The notes under the pieces: generated by a model
What the model was told of the DNA's origin: nothing
Database searches by the model: none
What the model saw: only the letters and a program-made list of their open reading frames with translations
Shown here: piece after piece, positions 13,201-24,429 of the stretch
Numbering within the stretch: the first letter of the stretch is position 1
Layout: each line of letters starts with the position of its first letter
Assembly (NCBI GenBank): GCA_023653785.1
Contig: JAMKCH010088216.1
Location: 62,001 to 126,000, forward strand
Direction: 5' to 3'
DNA: 64,000 nucleotides
From: Ophioderma brevispina
Lineage: Eukaryota; Echinodermata; Ophiuroidea; Amphilepidida; Ophiodermatidae
Translations under genes and position numbers: made by a program

Positions 13201-16200
13201 AAGAAAAAAAAAAGAACAGACAAACACAAAAACTGGTACCCCAGAACAAAGCACCAAAATTAATTATAATTGGAAGCCTATTTATTAAACCACTTTTAAT
13301 TTAGACAATTATTGCACTTGCCTTTACAATCACGATTTTAACGCCCCCACCCCATAATGGGGTTAATTTCTTCAAACATCCCCAACAATTGGAAACTTAA
13401 GAAGCAAACTATAACCTTATATTGATGATATAGAAGCAGGGTTGTTAATATGTGATGGCATAATATAATCACATGTGATGGCATAATACAATCACGATTT
13501 TAACGCCCCCACCCCATAATGGGGTTAATTTCTTCAAACATCCCCAACAATTGGAAACTTAAGAAGCAAACTATAACCTTATATTGATGATATAGAAGCA
13601 GGGTTGTTAATATGTGATGGCATAATATAGAGGAAGGTAAAAAAAGAACCTCCTCAACCTCGTCCAACGGCTTACTTAAAACATTTGATATTTGAACCGT
13701 TAGTCTTCATAATCCATGTGCACCTAACCTTACGTGCAAAATCGGTCGTATCTATAAGAAATTCGTAATTTTGTATTTTTTTTCCGTAAACGGACAGAAA
13801 TTACAGCAGAGTGGGCTACAAAACCGCAAGATTGGCATCAACTAAAATTTTGTGAATAACCTTTTCTCAATCTAGTAAACCATTGATAAAACACAAGGTG
13901 ATAGAATCACGAAATGCACCTTTAAAAAGCACTACAATGCAATTTTAAGAAGTGTTTTACAATTGCCTTTAAACATCATCAGCGTTAGTTGTAAAGGTGG
14001 AAAGAAGTGCCGGACATGTGTAAAACGCCAGAGGTGAAGTGAAATCTTATCTTGATGATATAGAAGCAGGGTTGTTAATAAGGTATGCAAAGTATTGACA
14101 CAAGACTAGTATGATGTGTCAATCTCTTTGTTGTTCCTAACTGATTTTAGTGCGATTTTGTTCAACTTGTTCAAATTGTTCAATTTTTGTTCTTTACAGA
14201 AAAAAATTACTCAAGAGAAGGGTATACAATAGTAACGAGTAGAGTAACTGAAATGAGTTTCTCAAATAAAATAGTTGACTTCAAATTAATAATTTTGGTG
14301 CTTAACACGAGTTTAACTTTCTTTTTTTTGTGCATTTTTGACTGGCTCTATGCATCGATGTTATTTTGGGCCGCCTTCAAGTGCGTTGTCCTAAGGCTAT
14401 GGGATGGAAGGTTTCCATTCCATTGGACTACGGTTTCATGGGGGTGGGGTGTCAGCCTCCTAACGAAACTTGCTACGTTTATAGGAGTGAATGAATGTTT
14501 TGGTTTGTGCGATATTGATATTTCTTTACAGAAAAAAATTACTCAAGAGAAGGGTATACACTTTTTTAATCTACACTGTTTCAGTGCTCGTGGTCCCCAC
14601 ATTATGAAATCCCTCTGATGTTTATGGACTTACGCAACATGTCTAAAAATGGTACAATCAGGGAATTGCTCTTTTAAACACAATATCGCATTTTTACAGT
14701 GTCTCTTCGTTAAGATAGTATGTGCTTTATCAAAGTTCTTAAAATGTCATGATAAGCTGTACAGTACCTGTGCAACTTCGCGCCCTCTGTCCAGGTGGTT
14801 AAAGTAGTTTGTTACACCAAAGACTCCATGGCAGCCAGTCAAGGCTTCTGCTAGAGTTGATGGATCGTCCAAGTCGCCTTGAACAACTTCAGCCCCTATG
14901 AATTTAATGAAATCACTTTATATTAATATCATTATAAATAAACAGTTTCTCGGTTGAAAATATTTACAATGGCGGGTTTCTGGAAGTGGTTAAAATGTTG
15001 GTGTCCGAAGAAATGCCTTATAGTTTATGAGGTAAAAAACATGTAAAAATGGTGAAAAAGGTCAATTTTGGTGTGTACATTGGTCAAAAGTTGAAAGTTG
15101 CTTTGATTCAGGTAATATGTGGTGCAAATTGTTTCCCTAGCTTTAAGGATTGAAATGAGGAATATTTTGCCTTAGCTGTTATGCTTAGTTTTCACGTTTT
15201 CCAACAAAATAGGGCACAGGTCAATATAATCCAATAGATGCCAATAACTGTTGACCTAATTCGCCATTTTGGTTAATAACCAAACACGTAAGATAGTTAA
15301 AACTATTCGTATATTTCATTCTATAAGTTGAACCAACATTTTGAACGTTGGAGCAACTTCTAATTTTTTACCCCTGCACAAACCAAATTGACTTTTTCAC
15401 CATTTGTACAGTTCTTACCCCATAATTCAAAGCCCTTTTGGAATCTTTGCAATCAGACAAACATCAAGGTGTGCTTTTCAAAACAATTTTAAAATTTTTA
15501 CCCCTGTGTAACCTTGAAATCCAAGCTGGGTGTAGCAAGTGCTCCCATTTGATTGTCAATGCATAAAGTTCTTGTGTACCAAAATTCACAATTTTATGCA
15601 GATTTGCACACTCACACATGATACCTGTGCACTAAAGTCCCCCACTACTATGAGTAAAAAAAATCCCCATTTTGGTCGATCAATGTTCATTTTACACAGT
15701 TAATTTATGGGGCTCACAAAATCAAGTTTTTTTTGCTCTCACATAAAATATCGGCGTAAAACTTTACAGGTGGGGGTTTTGGGATAACGGCAATTCAATC
15801 AAGATGAGAACTTTATTAAATCTGGTCATTTTCTTTAAAGTGTAATATAAATAATTTCAGCATTGCAATTGCATTACAAAGATGCTAACTTAATTTTTTT
15901 TAAAGTTGATGAATGAGTTCAATATGTGGTAGCCGTATATCGAAGACGACAACAATTACATTTTTGAATATCAGTGTTTCAAATAGGCCCTATAACGATG
16001 GCGTATAGCATAAGATGTTTGTATCTTTGCGCGGACTCTCTAATGTTCTCTTGATATGTACTTTGTGTGTCTTTTTAAACTAGTTTTATAATGTATTATA
16101 GGTTGTTTTTGTTGTATTTTAATGTTGGCCTTGGGCCACCTGGGCACCAAGGGAGAACAATGCCAGTGCATTGATTGGTTGACCCAGGTAAAATAAGAAA

Positions 16201-16541
16201 TAATGAATAAATAAATAATAAATAAATAAACACACTAGAAATATTTTATATGGTTTTAATCACCAATATGAGAGGTCAGGGTTCCTTCGGCCCTCTATGT
16301 CCCTCTTTTATTTTGCACATAAGGTTTGTAATCAAGAATGCACTTTGCATCCAAGCTCATCTTTTCCAATCACCGTGGATTATTTACACTCACCTAGATT
16401 TGCAAGTGCTTGTGCTTGCTCGTTGTTCGGATTCCTGGAAACTACACGAACCCTGAAACACCTGCTGTCAGCCAAGAGCGCTCTTGCAACAGAACCTCCT
16501 TGGACACCTCTGGCTCCGAATACAAGTATTAGTTTAGTCAT
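10102..16541 (-). CDS. NMRAL1-like: NmrA-like family protein, copy C (five exons, 302 aa, intact)
   Basis: Joined exons are 16541-16394, 14895-14768, 12642-12399, 11545-11352 and 10296-10102, giving 909 nt with one open frame. The fold and probable role match copy A: a Rossmann NADP(H)-binding protein of the HSCARG/NmrA class. The glycine motif reads GARGVQGG (residues 9-16), with Arg where copies A and B have Thr. Arg36 in VVSRN sits at the cofactor-phosphate position. Later motifs are GVFGVTNYF, PCTSVHYPFHMENLL, AVAAIFRCPDNYYG and FARMGFTGADEIAAMF. It is the most divergent of the three, so it probably split first. All splice sites are GT/AG; exon 4 ends at a weaker GTGAAT donor. The start is the MTKLI methionine, which aligns with MAKVI of the other copies. 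Introns hold hairpin elements and duplicated repeats. Confidence 0.88.
11352..11545 (-). CDS. NMRAL1-like: Copy C exon 4
   Basis: 194 nt, identical in length to copy A exon 4. The acceptor is TTTTTTAG|TTTTAC. The donor is GTCAGTG|GTGAAT, placed by exon-length conservation. It encodes AGKAVAAIFRCPDNYYG and TVRQMARILSKHLAP. Confidence 0.85.
12088..12290. mobile_element. About 200-bp near-perfect hairpin element in copy C intron 3
   Basis: The left arm begins ATAGACCGTATTCAATA and continues CATGTTGGTGGACAAGAT, GACTACAATACATTCA and CTGTCAAT. The right arm is its inverse, ending TATTGAATACGGTCTATTG. Arms are about 90 bp with a small loop near 12190. Noncoding. Confidence 0.75.
12399..12642 (-). 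CDS. NMRAL1-like: Copy C exon 3
   Basis: 244 nt, acceptor ATTACAG|GGTAAG and donor GACTTG|GTAAGT. It encodes ALVDACKDAGIQHLVFSL, FEAKAEIEKYM and PCTSVHYPFHMENLL. Confidence 0.88.
13326..13629. repeat. Direct repeat, two 142-bp units 162 bp apart
   Basis: 13326-13467 and 13488-13629 appear identical over AATCACGATTTTAACGCCCC through GGCATAATATA. A third partial relative is at about 14048-14082 (TTGATGATATAGAAGCAGGG). Lies in copy C intron 2. Confidence 0.8.
13650..13925. mobile_element. MITE with ATCACGAAATGCACCTTTAA terminus (left end worn)
   Basis: Matches 42274-42620 through GAACCGTTAG, CTTACGTGCAAA, TCCGTAAACGGACAGAAAT, AAAACCGCAAGAT and the right terminus. The left terminus is not clear. 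Confidence 0.6.
14191..14560. repeat. Direct 38-bp repeats flanking a 294-bp spacer
   Basis: TCTTTACAGAAAAAAATTAC through AGAAGGGTATACA occurs at 14191-14228 and 14523-14560. The spacer contains no recognised gene. This could be a duplicated target or a short tandem duplication. Confidence 0.65.
14768..14895 (-). CDS. NMRAL1-like: Copy C exon 2
   Basis: 128 nt, acceptor TCATAG|GGGCTG and donor GCACAG|GTACTG. It encodes AEVVQGDLDDPSTL and GCHGVFGVTNYFNHLD, the best-conserved part of the family. Confidence 0.88.
14990..15650. mobile_element. Truncated copy of the large hairpin element, in copy C intron 1
   Basis: Shares with 48188-49140 the runs TAAAAATGGTGAAAAAG, GTCAATTTTGGTGTGTACAT, CCACTACTAT and CCTTGAAATCCAAGCTGGG. 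The outer left arm is missing. The inner arms still face each other (TGGTGAAAAAGGTCAATTTT versus AAATTGACTTTTTCACCAT). Confidence 0.65.
15651..15860. repeat. Fragment of the GGGCCAT-type MITE
   Basis: ATTTTGGTCGATCAATGTTC, ATCGGCGTAAAACTTTACAG and TCAAGATGAGAACTTTA match the interior of elements 17698-18042 and 33190-33543. Only one half is kept. Confidence 0.5.
16394..16541 (-). CDS. NMRAL1-like: Copy C exon 1
   Basis: 148 nt from the MTKLI methionine to donor ATCTAG|GTGAGT. It has one codon more than exon 1 of copies A and B, in the DSRCFRV stretch, and the same phase. Confidence 0.88.
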
Positions 16542-17697
16542 TTTGATCTGTTTCACAAACTAACGCTAAATCCTTGGCAATTTCAATTTATACTGAACCG
16601 AAAATAGTGTATTTTGGTATGATCACATGGGCGTAACAATATGGATAGCGTGGTTGGTGTGATTACAATGTTTGGCGTGTCTAAAACATGGACTTTGCAC
16701 TTTCACAAATGCATCACATTATAAATTTTACATCAAGAGACAAAATGTTGTCGCGTAGGCCTATGTGTAGCGAGCGGAGTTTAGAAAGCAGTGTGCATGC
16801 GCACTCGCAGTAAAACAGTGGAGTCATGACCCGGTTATAACATAGTTAAGTGGAATGTATGTGGGAGGTCCCTTATCGGTGGCAACTATTAAAGGAATTC
16901 TAAAGTACGAAACATTATTTAGATACACCAAAATGTTTAATTATAATGATTAAAAACAATTCTGATATGCTGGTGTAATGAATTACAGTGCCCTTCTTTG
17001 ACTAAGTGTCCCCCTGTGTTCGCCATTGTATACTGCACACATCATCACAAGGCCATGGACACTCTCTCGCTGTCAGTTTCGTTGCACCGGTTTTGTGGTA
17101 CCATGAGCCCATAGGTTTAATCCACCGTCCACCTGCACAATGCACCTGCACCTGCACAATCACATTCCTTTCCGATTGACAGCAAGGCCAACACCTGGCG
17201 GTGTCCTTTAAAAGATGTGCCAAATGTATGCCAGGTAGAAGGTGGATTAAGACTTTGATATCATTCTTACCGAATTAGCACTGAAGTAGATTATTTACTG
17301 GTTTTGACTAGAAATTACACTAAAACACATTAGAATTATTTTCAAATATCAGAAAACGACATGATCAGATTTGTATTTTCTTATTATGCATGTCTATATT
17401 GCTCCATACCAAAGAATCCCTTTAAGCTATATTGGATTTATATGTGATAACGTAAATAAGGCATGCAAATTATTTATGGCTTAGGCATACGGTTGGGAGA
17501 GTTACCATACCACATCATCGCATAGAGTAAATTCAGGTACCATTCAATCTGATTTTTAGGATGTGACAAAAATGTTTGAATAGATTTTAGTTAAACCTAC
17601 TATAAGTTGCACACCACCAAATAAATTGCCATTGGTTTCTGTACAAAATGGTCCTAATTAAATTGTAAATTTCTCATTAACGAAGCGACTCAGTCGC
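16542..17697. other. Upstream region of copy C
   Basis: About 1.1 kb upstream of the copy C start. No recognisable exon or repeat terminus was seen. It would contain the copy C promoter, but I cannot point to a TATA or initiator with confidence. Confidence 0.3.
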
Positions 17698-18042
17698 TTA
17701 AAGGTCCATGGCCCGATTGCTAATAGCCTCGTCCCCAGAAGCCCCAGATTTTACCGGAAGTAGTCAACATTTTGGTATCAGAAGAAAGCTACTATTTTTC
17801 TCATTTACCCTGTGAAATCTTAGAGCCAAAGGATGTTTTGTTTGGAAGTTATGAGCAAAAATGTGCAAAAAGGTAAAAAATATTATTTTTACACAGTATC
17901 CTATATGATGCTACACAATCCACGTTTTTTATCTCTCGCATCAAAACGGTTTGAAACATCGGCGCGAAACTTTACAGATGGAGTTTTGGAGTGAAGTCCA
18001 ATCTATCAAGATGAAAACTTCACATCGGGCCATCCCCTTTAA
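17698..18042. mobile_element. TTAA-flanked MITE, AGGTCCATGGCCCGATTGC family, copy 1
   Basis: Starts TTAAAGGTCCATGGCCCGAT and ends ATCGGGCCATCCCCTTTAA. The interior shows AGCCTCGTCCCCAGAAGCCC, GGTATCAGAAGAAAGCTACT and TCAAAACGGTTTGAAACATC. The inverse copy at 33190-33543 supports both ends. Confidence 0.7.
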
Positions 18043-18489
18043 ATTATGCATTACCTTGAACTGATAGGCCTCTGCATCCCATTCAGCAAGGAGAATACAT
18101 AAGTTAACCACGGATTTTTCGAGCTACTGAAGCATGAAGACTACGATGAGTTCCGATCCCCTCTGAAACAGTGGCTTCTAGTCAAAATATTCATATGGGG
18201 TGGGTGTAAAATTAGTACTGTAATTACTCAGTAGTAAGCTCACACACTTTTTTGTCTTGATATTGTTCTGATTTTTATCTTTAAAATAATTTCTAACACA
18301 AAATATGGCCCAGGAAGTTCCAGTTTCTACTATTTTTCAATTTTAGCTTAGACCTGTCACTTTGTTTTTTTTTCCTTTTTCCCAAACACGTTTCGGCAGA
18401 GGGTGCCAGACCAGATCTATTTAGTGGTGTGGAATCTTTATAGCTCCCCATGCGTAAACATTACTTCCCTGCACATTATCCAGATAATA

Positions 18490-18809
18490 ATAATAATAAT
18501 AATAAATAGTTCTTATAAGGCGCAAAATCTTCAAGAGAACTCAGAGCGCCATAACAATAAACTCTTCCAAATCAAACAAAACAGCTATGAGCCATGAAAG
18601 CTTGATGAAAAAAGGTTGAGTTTAAGCTGACGTTTGAAGTCTTGGAGCTTGGGGATACTGCGAATGCTGTTTGGAAGTGAATTCCAAACAGCTGAAGCAG
18701 CGAAATGAAATGAGCGTTCACCAGCTGATTTAAGGTTGACCCGTGGAAGTTTCAATAACTTTTCAGATGATGACGGAATTGAACGTGATGGTTGGTAAGT
18801 GGAAAACAC
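18490..18809 (-). mobile_element. LINE (CR1/L2-like) 3' end on the minus strand
   Basis: The minus-strand frame 18809-18585 reads KSAGERSFHFAASAVWNSLP and FKRQLKLNLF, the standard C-terminal motif of CR1-type reverse transcriptases. About 95 bp of 3' UTR and an (ATT)n tail at 18486-18507 follow. Confidence 0.75.
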
Positions 18810-18861
18810 AGATGACAGATGATCTCCTAAGAAATGTAAACCATCGTCGTCGTCGTTCTAC

Positions 18862-19600
18862 TCATGTTTGAGTATTCGTGACCTTTCTGATGAAGTCTCT
18901 ATATTCCTGACGACTTAGGAGCTTTTGAGTGGCACTGGTATATTGACATGTTAGAAGAGAAACAATGCCATCTGTCCACCTGACCTTTGTCTTCCCCTTT
19001 CCTTTTCCCTCAACGTTTCCAAACATAATAACTTTCTCCCGATTCGCTCCATCCCTCCTAGCAACATGGCCGAGGTACTGTAACTTTTGTTTCACCACTA
19101 TGTTATAGAGTGTGTCTCTCTCCCCAATTATCATGCCGAGTGCTTCATCGGTCCTTTTGGTTGGCTGTCCACGGAATGCACCACAAATTTTCTGCTACAC
19201 CACATCTCAAACGCTTCACTCTGATTTGCAGCATTGATCACCCATGTTCATATGCATATGTTACACTTGGAAAAATCAAAGTGGAGACAAGCCTGATCTT
19301 TGTTGCTTTGCTGATACTTTCTGCATGATAATGGGGTTTCCTTCTTGCTGGTTGATGATCATCACCTTGGTCTTGTCTACGTTTAGAAAAAGCCATTATT
19401 TTTTCACTCTCTCTGTTTTAATTCTTTCAATAAGATTCTCCAGGTCCTCTGCACTGCTTCCTAACAGGCGTACCATATGAAAAAGATAAAAAACTTGACT
19501 CGAAGATCGAGATGGAAATGTATAAAGGTGTTCAAGGGGAAGACGAAATTCATGATTGTGATCAATAAGAAAGAACATGGACATCAAACACTTTCAATAA
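18862..19600 (-). mobile_element. LINE reverse transcriptase C-terminal half (RTE/CR1-type), degenerate
   Basis: The minus-strand frames read DLENLIERIKTE, FLNVDKTKVMIINQQEG, LVSTLIFPSVTYAYEHG and QYLGHVARRDGANREKVIM, then KTKVRWTDGIVSL. These are the palm, thumb and tail motifs of LINE ORF2 in order, broken by frame changes. An insertion distinct from the one at 18490-18809. Confidence 0.75.
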
Positions 19601-20339
19601 TTTTCTATAGAGAAGAATATCGCCAGCGTAATATCAAACATATATATGTCTTAACCTACGCAATTGAAATAATAAAGAATATCATTTACGATAAGTCTTA
19701 ATCACAAAATGTTGCAACGATATTTGGTTCAATATGACATATTTAAAAATAGAGAAAAAATAAAAAAAAGGACTTAAGGCGACCATGTTTAGTATTTTCT
19801 AGAAAGGACACTTATTTCTATACCTTTAGATATTTAAAAATACCCGAAATATTCGAGTGCGTTTTTTTAGCGTGCGTGACAAGATGAGTGCGTGAAAAGA
19901 TGACATTTGAACTAAAACAGGATCAAAGAGCTAGTGGTGGACGGCCCAAAGACTATGTGGGAAGGGTAGAAAGTTAGAAATACCAGTCCTGAAAGGCAAT
20001 GGGACAACACATATCACTTAAGAAGACAAGGCAGAGTGTTTATCATCTCTCTTCCGGGAAACAAATCTACCATCTCTGAAGAAGACAATAACAAACGTGT
20101 CCCAGAGCTTCTCTAAGTCTAAGGTAATCTACGGTCATGTTCTGGCCCAGCAAAGTAAACAAACAGGTGCTAAAGTTATACATCAACAAATCTGGAAACC
20201 GATCTGGTCAGCGAATACGACTCCTACGAAGAGTTTCTCTTTAAATAGAGTCACCATCAACAAGGTCATGATACGATCAAAATCCCATCCCATGACTTAG
20301 CTGTTGAGGTTCCTCGTTCCAAACTAGTTAGCCATCAGA

Positions 20340-20700
20340 CATCCTTCGTTACATCATCTGGTTGCATCTGGAATACATCCCGCATCTGGAGAAGAGGGCG
20401 TGTTTTCAAAAGGAGGTAAATCGCTATCTCGGCTCCAACCGATCAGATTGGATTATTAATGCCCTGGTATGATTTAACACAAAACAGTGGAATATGCTAG
20501 GGTTGCCTGGATTGATGCAACTCCTATCTCACTAGCTCAACTTGACACCATGCACAATAGAGCCATTGCTTACTAACGAACGATTATCAAGATCACGGTA
20601 TTCAGCTATCGAGTCACCGTAGAGCAGTTAGACCAGTTCCTCTCTCTCATCGTACATTTTACAAGGATGCTAGTTGATGCCAGATATCCATGTTCATGAC
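20340..20700 (+). mobile_element. Decayed LINE RT fragment (weak)
   Basis: Plus-strand text near 20515-20660 reads ISLAQLDTMHNRAIAY and, in another frame, TNDYQDHGISAIESPR, resembling the LDxxxNRAIRxxTNDY region near the LINE RT tail. Several frameshifts. Confidence 0.4.
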
Positions 20701-21374
20701 CCTAGACTGAGACGGTCCTAAAATCAAGCCTTTTTGGCCATAAAAGATCATATCTACCATCCATGGCCGAATTATGATTTTTAATCGCTTGCTGATAATG
20801 TCCAATTATGCAATTACATAAAGCAAACAAACGAACAAGAAACAAAACACACACACACACAATTAAAAATAAATAAGCAAAAACAAAGACAAACTACGCA
20901 ATTAAGGAAGTATTTAATTTTGATTATAGCTTCATTTCAAAGAATACATTTAACGAAACAATGGCTTAATAACGATGTCGTAAACCAGTTTTGATATCTT
21001 TTCAAAAATCAGCTTAATTATAATATTACTAGCGATTTTATTTAAGAAATATTTTGATACTATATATACCTGTATAACATGAGTATGTGCAAGTGGCATC
21101 TAAAATGATCCATAACCTTGTACGTGCTATATTCAATATTCTCATCATGAAGTTACGAATTTGGTATTAAAGAAAACTTACAAGCCCGTCATTTATACTC
21201 CATTCACCACAATTCTATGGGAATAATTGATCCACTCCTGTGTTAATAATTAATTAAAATTGCTAATGAAAACTGCGCGAGAAAAATATCTTTTTTCGTA
21301 CCCACTAGTGCCCATGCCGCTCACCAAAGTTCGAACCCTTTGACCTTTTAATGGTTATATGCGTTCCCCGTTGG

Positions 21375-21662
21375 CGTTCCTACCACTCACCTCTACACAT
21401 GGATAGCGGGTCTGACTGGGTCGCCGATTGAAACAACAGGAAGTTGCTTTTCGCCTTAGCAATATGACGGGAAACAATGCATACACCTGTTGGTGCCTAT
21501 ATTCCACACATATGTTCTATTGTTATACAAAATTCCTTTAACTTTGACAATAAAGTGAAGCCACATTGTGCCGGGCAAAATGCAACTTCCTGTGGTTTCA
21601 ATCGGCGACTATTCAACGGTGCGCCAGCCCGCTATCCATGTGTAGAGGTCAGTGGTTCCTAC
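21375..21662. mobile_element. Inverted-repeat element, about 290 bp
   Basis: The left arm CACCTCTACACATGGATAGC ... GTCGCCGATTGAAACAACAG faces CTGTGGTTTCAATCGGCGAC ... GCTATCCATGTGTAGAGGTC on the right. The short frames across it are by-products. Confidence 0.65.
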
Positions 21663-22006
21663 TGTATGGGTGTACTCGGTTGATGGCTAGCTCAATATCT
21701 AACTACAAAGAGAGCATTTTTGATCAGGTATACCCCGGATTTGTACACATTCTTTCTCTAATCCACAGGTTCTCCAAGGCAATAGGGTTTATAAGTATAG
21801 ATATGCCGACGCTAATTGCCACTGCTCTATTGAAAAGCCGCTTAACCAATCCAAAACTGGTTCTAGTTTGGTGGAAAATAGCACCATCAGGATATCACTA
21901 ATTTGAACAGACCTAGGAGTTTTAAACATGTCAAAACGAGTGTGCACTATGGGTGAAGCACGGAAATTTTTTAATTGTATTGGTCATACCTAACATGCCG
22001 TTATCA

Positions 22007-22201
22007 GTGGCGTAACCGGGGGGAGCTCAGGGCAGACTGCCCCCGGACAACTAAAATGGGGACGGAGAAGCTAAACAATGGGGACGAAAAGAAGAAGGAG
22101 AAGGAAAAAATGGGTCTATTCCGGTTCTCTCAGAGACGAGTGCCGGAAAATGGGGAAACTTCTTGAGTCTTGCCCCCCGTAGGCTCAGCTGAGTAACGCG
22201 C
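22007..22201. mobile_element. Small TIR element, CAGTGGCGTAACCGGGG type
   Basis: Starts CAGTGGCGTAACCGGGGGGA and ends CAGCTGAGTAACGCGCCTGG, an imperfect inverted end. It has the same terminal type as 50523-50745. Such short CAGTGGCGTA-ended elements are common DNA-transposon derivatives in animals. Confidence 0.5.
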
Positions 22202-22238
22202 CTGGCCGTTAGCTACAATTATACATGCAGTCAAAGGA

Positions 22239-22597
22239 TTTAAAGGTGCTTGTTCCGATCGCCTCTGGGACCCTGCTTAACCGGGGTAGTATAAGTTTAA
22301 TAGTATAAAATTTTGATATCAGATTAAAGGCCGTATTTTTCTCATTATCGTCCTGAAATTTCAGTTTTCAAAATCTACTTCTTTGCAAAGATATAAGCAA
22401 AAAATGGTCCCCATTTTTAGTGGTTAACCATCAATATTAGCACAGTAGTGAATATGGCCTTGCAATGGGCATTATCGCTTCTATTATCAAAACCGCAAGT
22501 TCGTTTCCCACGATACTTGATGGTAAGTATATGCAGTGCAGGCTCTCATATCAAGTGGAGAACCAGATACACATAAATCGGAACACCCACCTTTAAA
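22239..22597. mobile_element. TTTAAA-flanked MITE, AGGTGCTTGTTCCGAT family, copy 1
   Basis: Starts TTTAAAGGTGCTTGTTCCGA and ends TCGGAACACCCACCTTTAAA. A longer relative is at 27568-28005. Noncoding. Confidence 0.7.
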
Positions 22598-23013
22598 GGA
22601 TAGCCCATTATCTATGCACAACAGGGTATCTGGTGTTCCGCTTGTGTTGCCAGTTTATTAGCCATTGCATACCATTACCGGAGGAAACGGGTCATGTATC
22701 AAACAAGCAACTATGGTTTTAAATGGATTTTTGACCTTGTTTTCGTGTAGAATTCGACACAACTGATACATGAAGTTGCTGTAGGCGGTATACTTTATGG
22801 TATAAAGAGGCTTGGGCTGTGCTGTATCCATGGGTATAATGCTAGGTATGGACGGACCTGTTATGTAGTATATTGATGAATGGAAAGAAGAAAGAATTAA
22901 ACTAGAAATATAAAACAACCCGAATAAACAAAAGATGCTTGTATAAAGATTGCACATCGACTGGAGTCTACTGGCACTCAGTCAATATGATGTACAAATC
23001 CTTGATATTTTTT

Positions 23014-23202
23014 TCATTTCAAACGTTCAGCCAGGGCTTCCTTGTGGGCCTTCACCCAATCCTCAAAGATTTTTTAATCTGGGTCGAGTTTCTTGGTAAG
23101 TGCTAAATCACGGTTAGGATTCCCGCGTTGGTAAAAGTCAAACATGGCGGCCAACTCTTCTGCTCCTGGAAAGCCAAGTTTGGCGTACTCATCCAGAGAT
23201 AT
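23014..23202 (-). pseudogene. NMRAL1-like: Copy B exon 5 with in-frame stop
   Basis: Acceptor ACATTAG|ATATCT. It encodes EYAKLGFPGAEELAAMFDFY, then KKLDPD followed by TAA (23076-23074). The downstream part still matches the family C-terminus up to a TGA at 23016-23014. Confidence 0.8.
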
Positions 23203-23565
23203 CTAATGTCATAAGAAAATGTTTGGTATGAAATATATTCAAAATTTTTAATGGTAATGACATGAAGATCTTAATGTGGTGAAATAAACATGAAGGTCAA
23301 GGTCAAAGTGTATGTATCAGCTCCTATTTATACATCAGAAATATAGCACACTGTAATGACTTTTTAGTGCTCATCTGTCGTTTTAATCCGGTTGTTTTTA
23401 ATCCGGGGACTAACTTACTCGTGCTTACAATCCTCTAAAATGGTCTGTTGAATTTTTTTTAATGAGATGATAGTTAGTTTTGTCTTTTCTCGGGTTTGGT
23501 TTGAATTATTAGAATACATTAAATCAGAGTATTTAAATATTTTAATCAACCCATTATCTATTTAC

Positions 23566-23738
23566 CTCTGATGCCTTGAAGACTCTAGGTGCAAGTTCTT
23601 TACTGAGAATATCTGCGTATTCAGCAATAGTCTTTTTGTCTCCAGTTAGGCCGCATTTTTTTACCTATGTAAGGATCGGGAGAAGCAAATATAGACGCAA
23701 CAGCTCCTCCGGCTTTTTTTCGCTCAAAAATCATGTTC
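23566..23738 (-). pseudogene. NMRAL1-like: Copy B exon 4 (frameshifted)
   Basis: The acceptor TTTCCTAG and donor CAGAG|GTAAAT are usable, and the total length (173 nt) keeps the mod-3 phase of exon 4. Internally, AVASIF and TIAEYADILS lie in different frames, split by an A-run after YIGK. Confidence 0.75.
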
Positions 23739-23846
23739 CTAGGAAAAACACAACTCATCGGTACGCCCCACCAGACATGAAAATACGTACCAAGAAAACG
23801 TGTCTAAAATTATCATATGACCAAACGCTTACATGCCTGTACCTGA

Positions 23847-24369
23847 TTAAAGAGGCCTGGCACATTTGAAAATATTGCGCCCTCAAGAGTTGTCAAAATC
23901 GATATTTTTGCATGGTGTAAGGCTTTATATACAAAAGCCCCTCACCCGAAATGATTAGACCAAATCGCTCCTTAGGGGAAAAAGGAACATTTTGTAATTT
24001 CGCGTCGCCGGCGACGCGAAATTACAGCAGGACGACGAAAAATGGCGTTTAAACACAAGAACACGGATGTTCCCACGCTATGCACACTGTTTGATCGGTC
24101 TATAACCTTGTGGTTTGTTATCAGTGAGTACGATTCCAAATATTCATGTATACACACATTGGTTGCATTTTAAACAGTTATGGAAAACTTAAAAGTTGGC
24201 CACAAAGTACATGGATGTCGTTATCCTCATAACAACGTCCCTATCTGTTTTGGGGGATGTTTATTTTATGGGTTAAAATATATCTCTGGGGGTCCAATGG
24301 CCCTAGACTATAATTTGAGAGCAAATTGAAGAAATTTCATATTTGTGAAATGTGCCAGTGCCTCTTTAA
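23847..24369. mobile_element. MITE, TTAAAGAGGC..TGGCACATTT family, copy in copy B intron 3
   Basis: Starts TTAAAGAGGCCTGGCACATT and ends AATGTGCCAGTGCCTCTTTAA. The centre contains the palindrome TTTCGCGTCGCCGGCGACGC. It lies between the broken exons 3 and 4 of copy B. Confidence 0.7.
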
Positions 24370-24429
24370 ATCTATTTGTAATATTCTTATTTCTTATCTT
24401 CAAAACGTAAACAAACACCAACATCAACC

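Noticed and set aside
14187..14618. 143-codon plus-strand frame
   Set aside because: Lies in copy C intron 2, opposite strand, and contains the 38-bp direct repeat; no motif.
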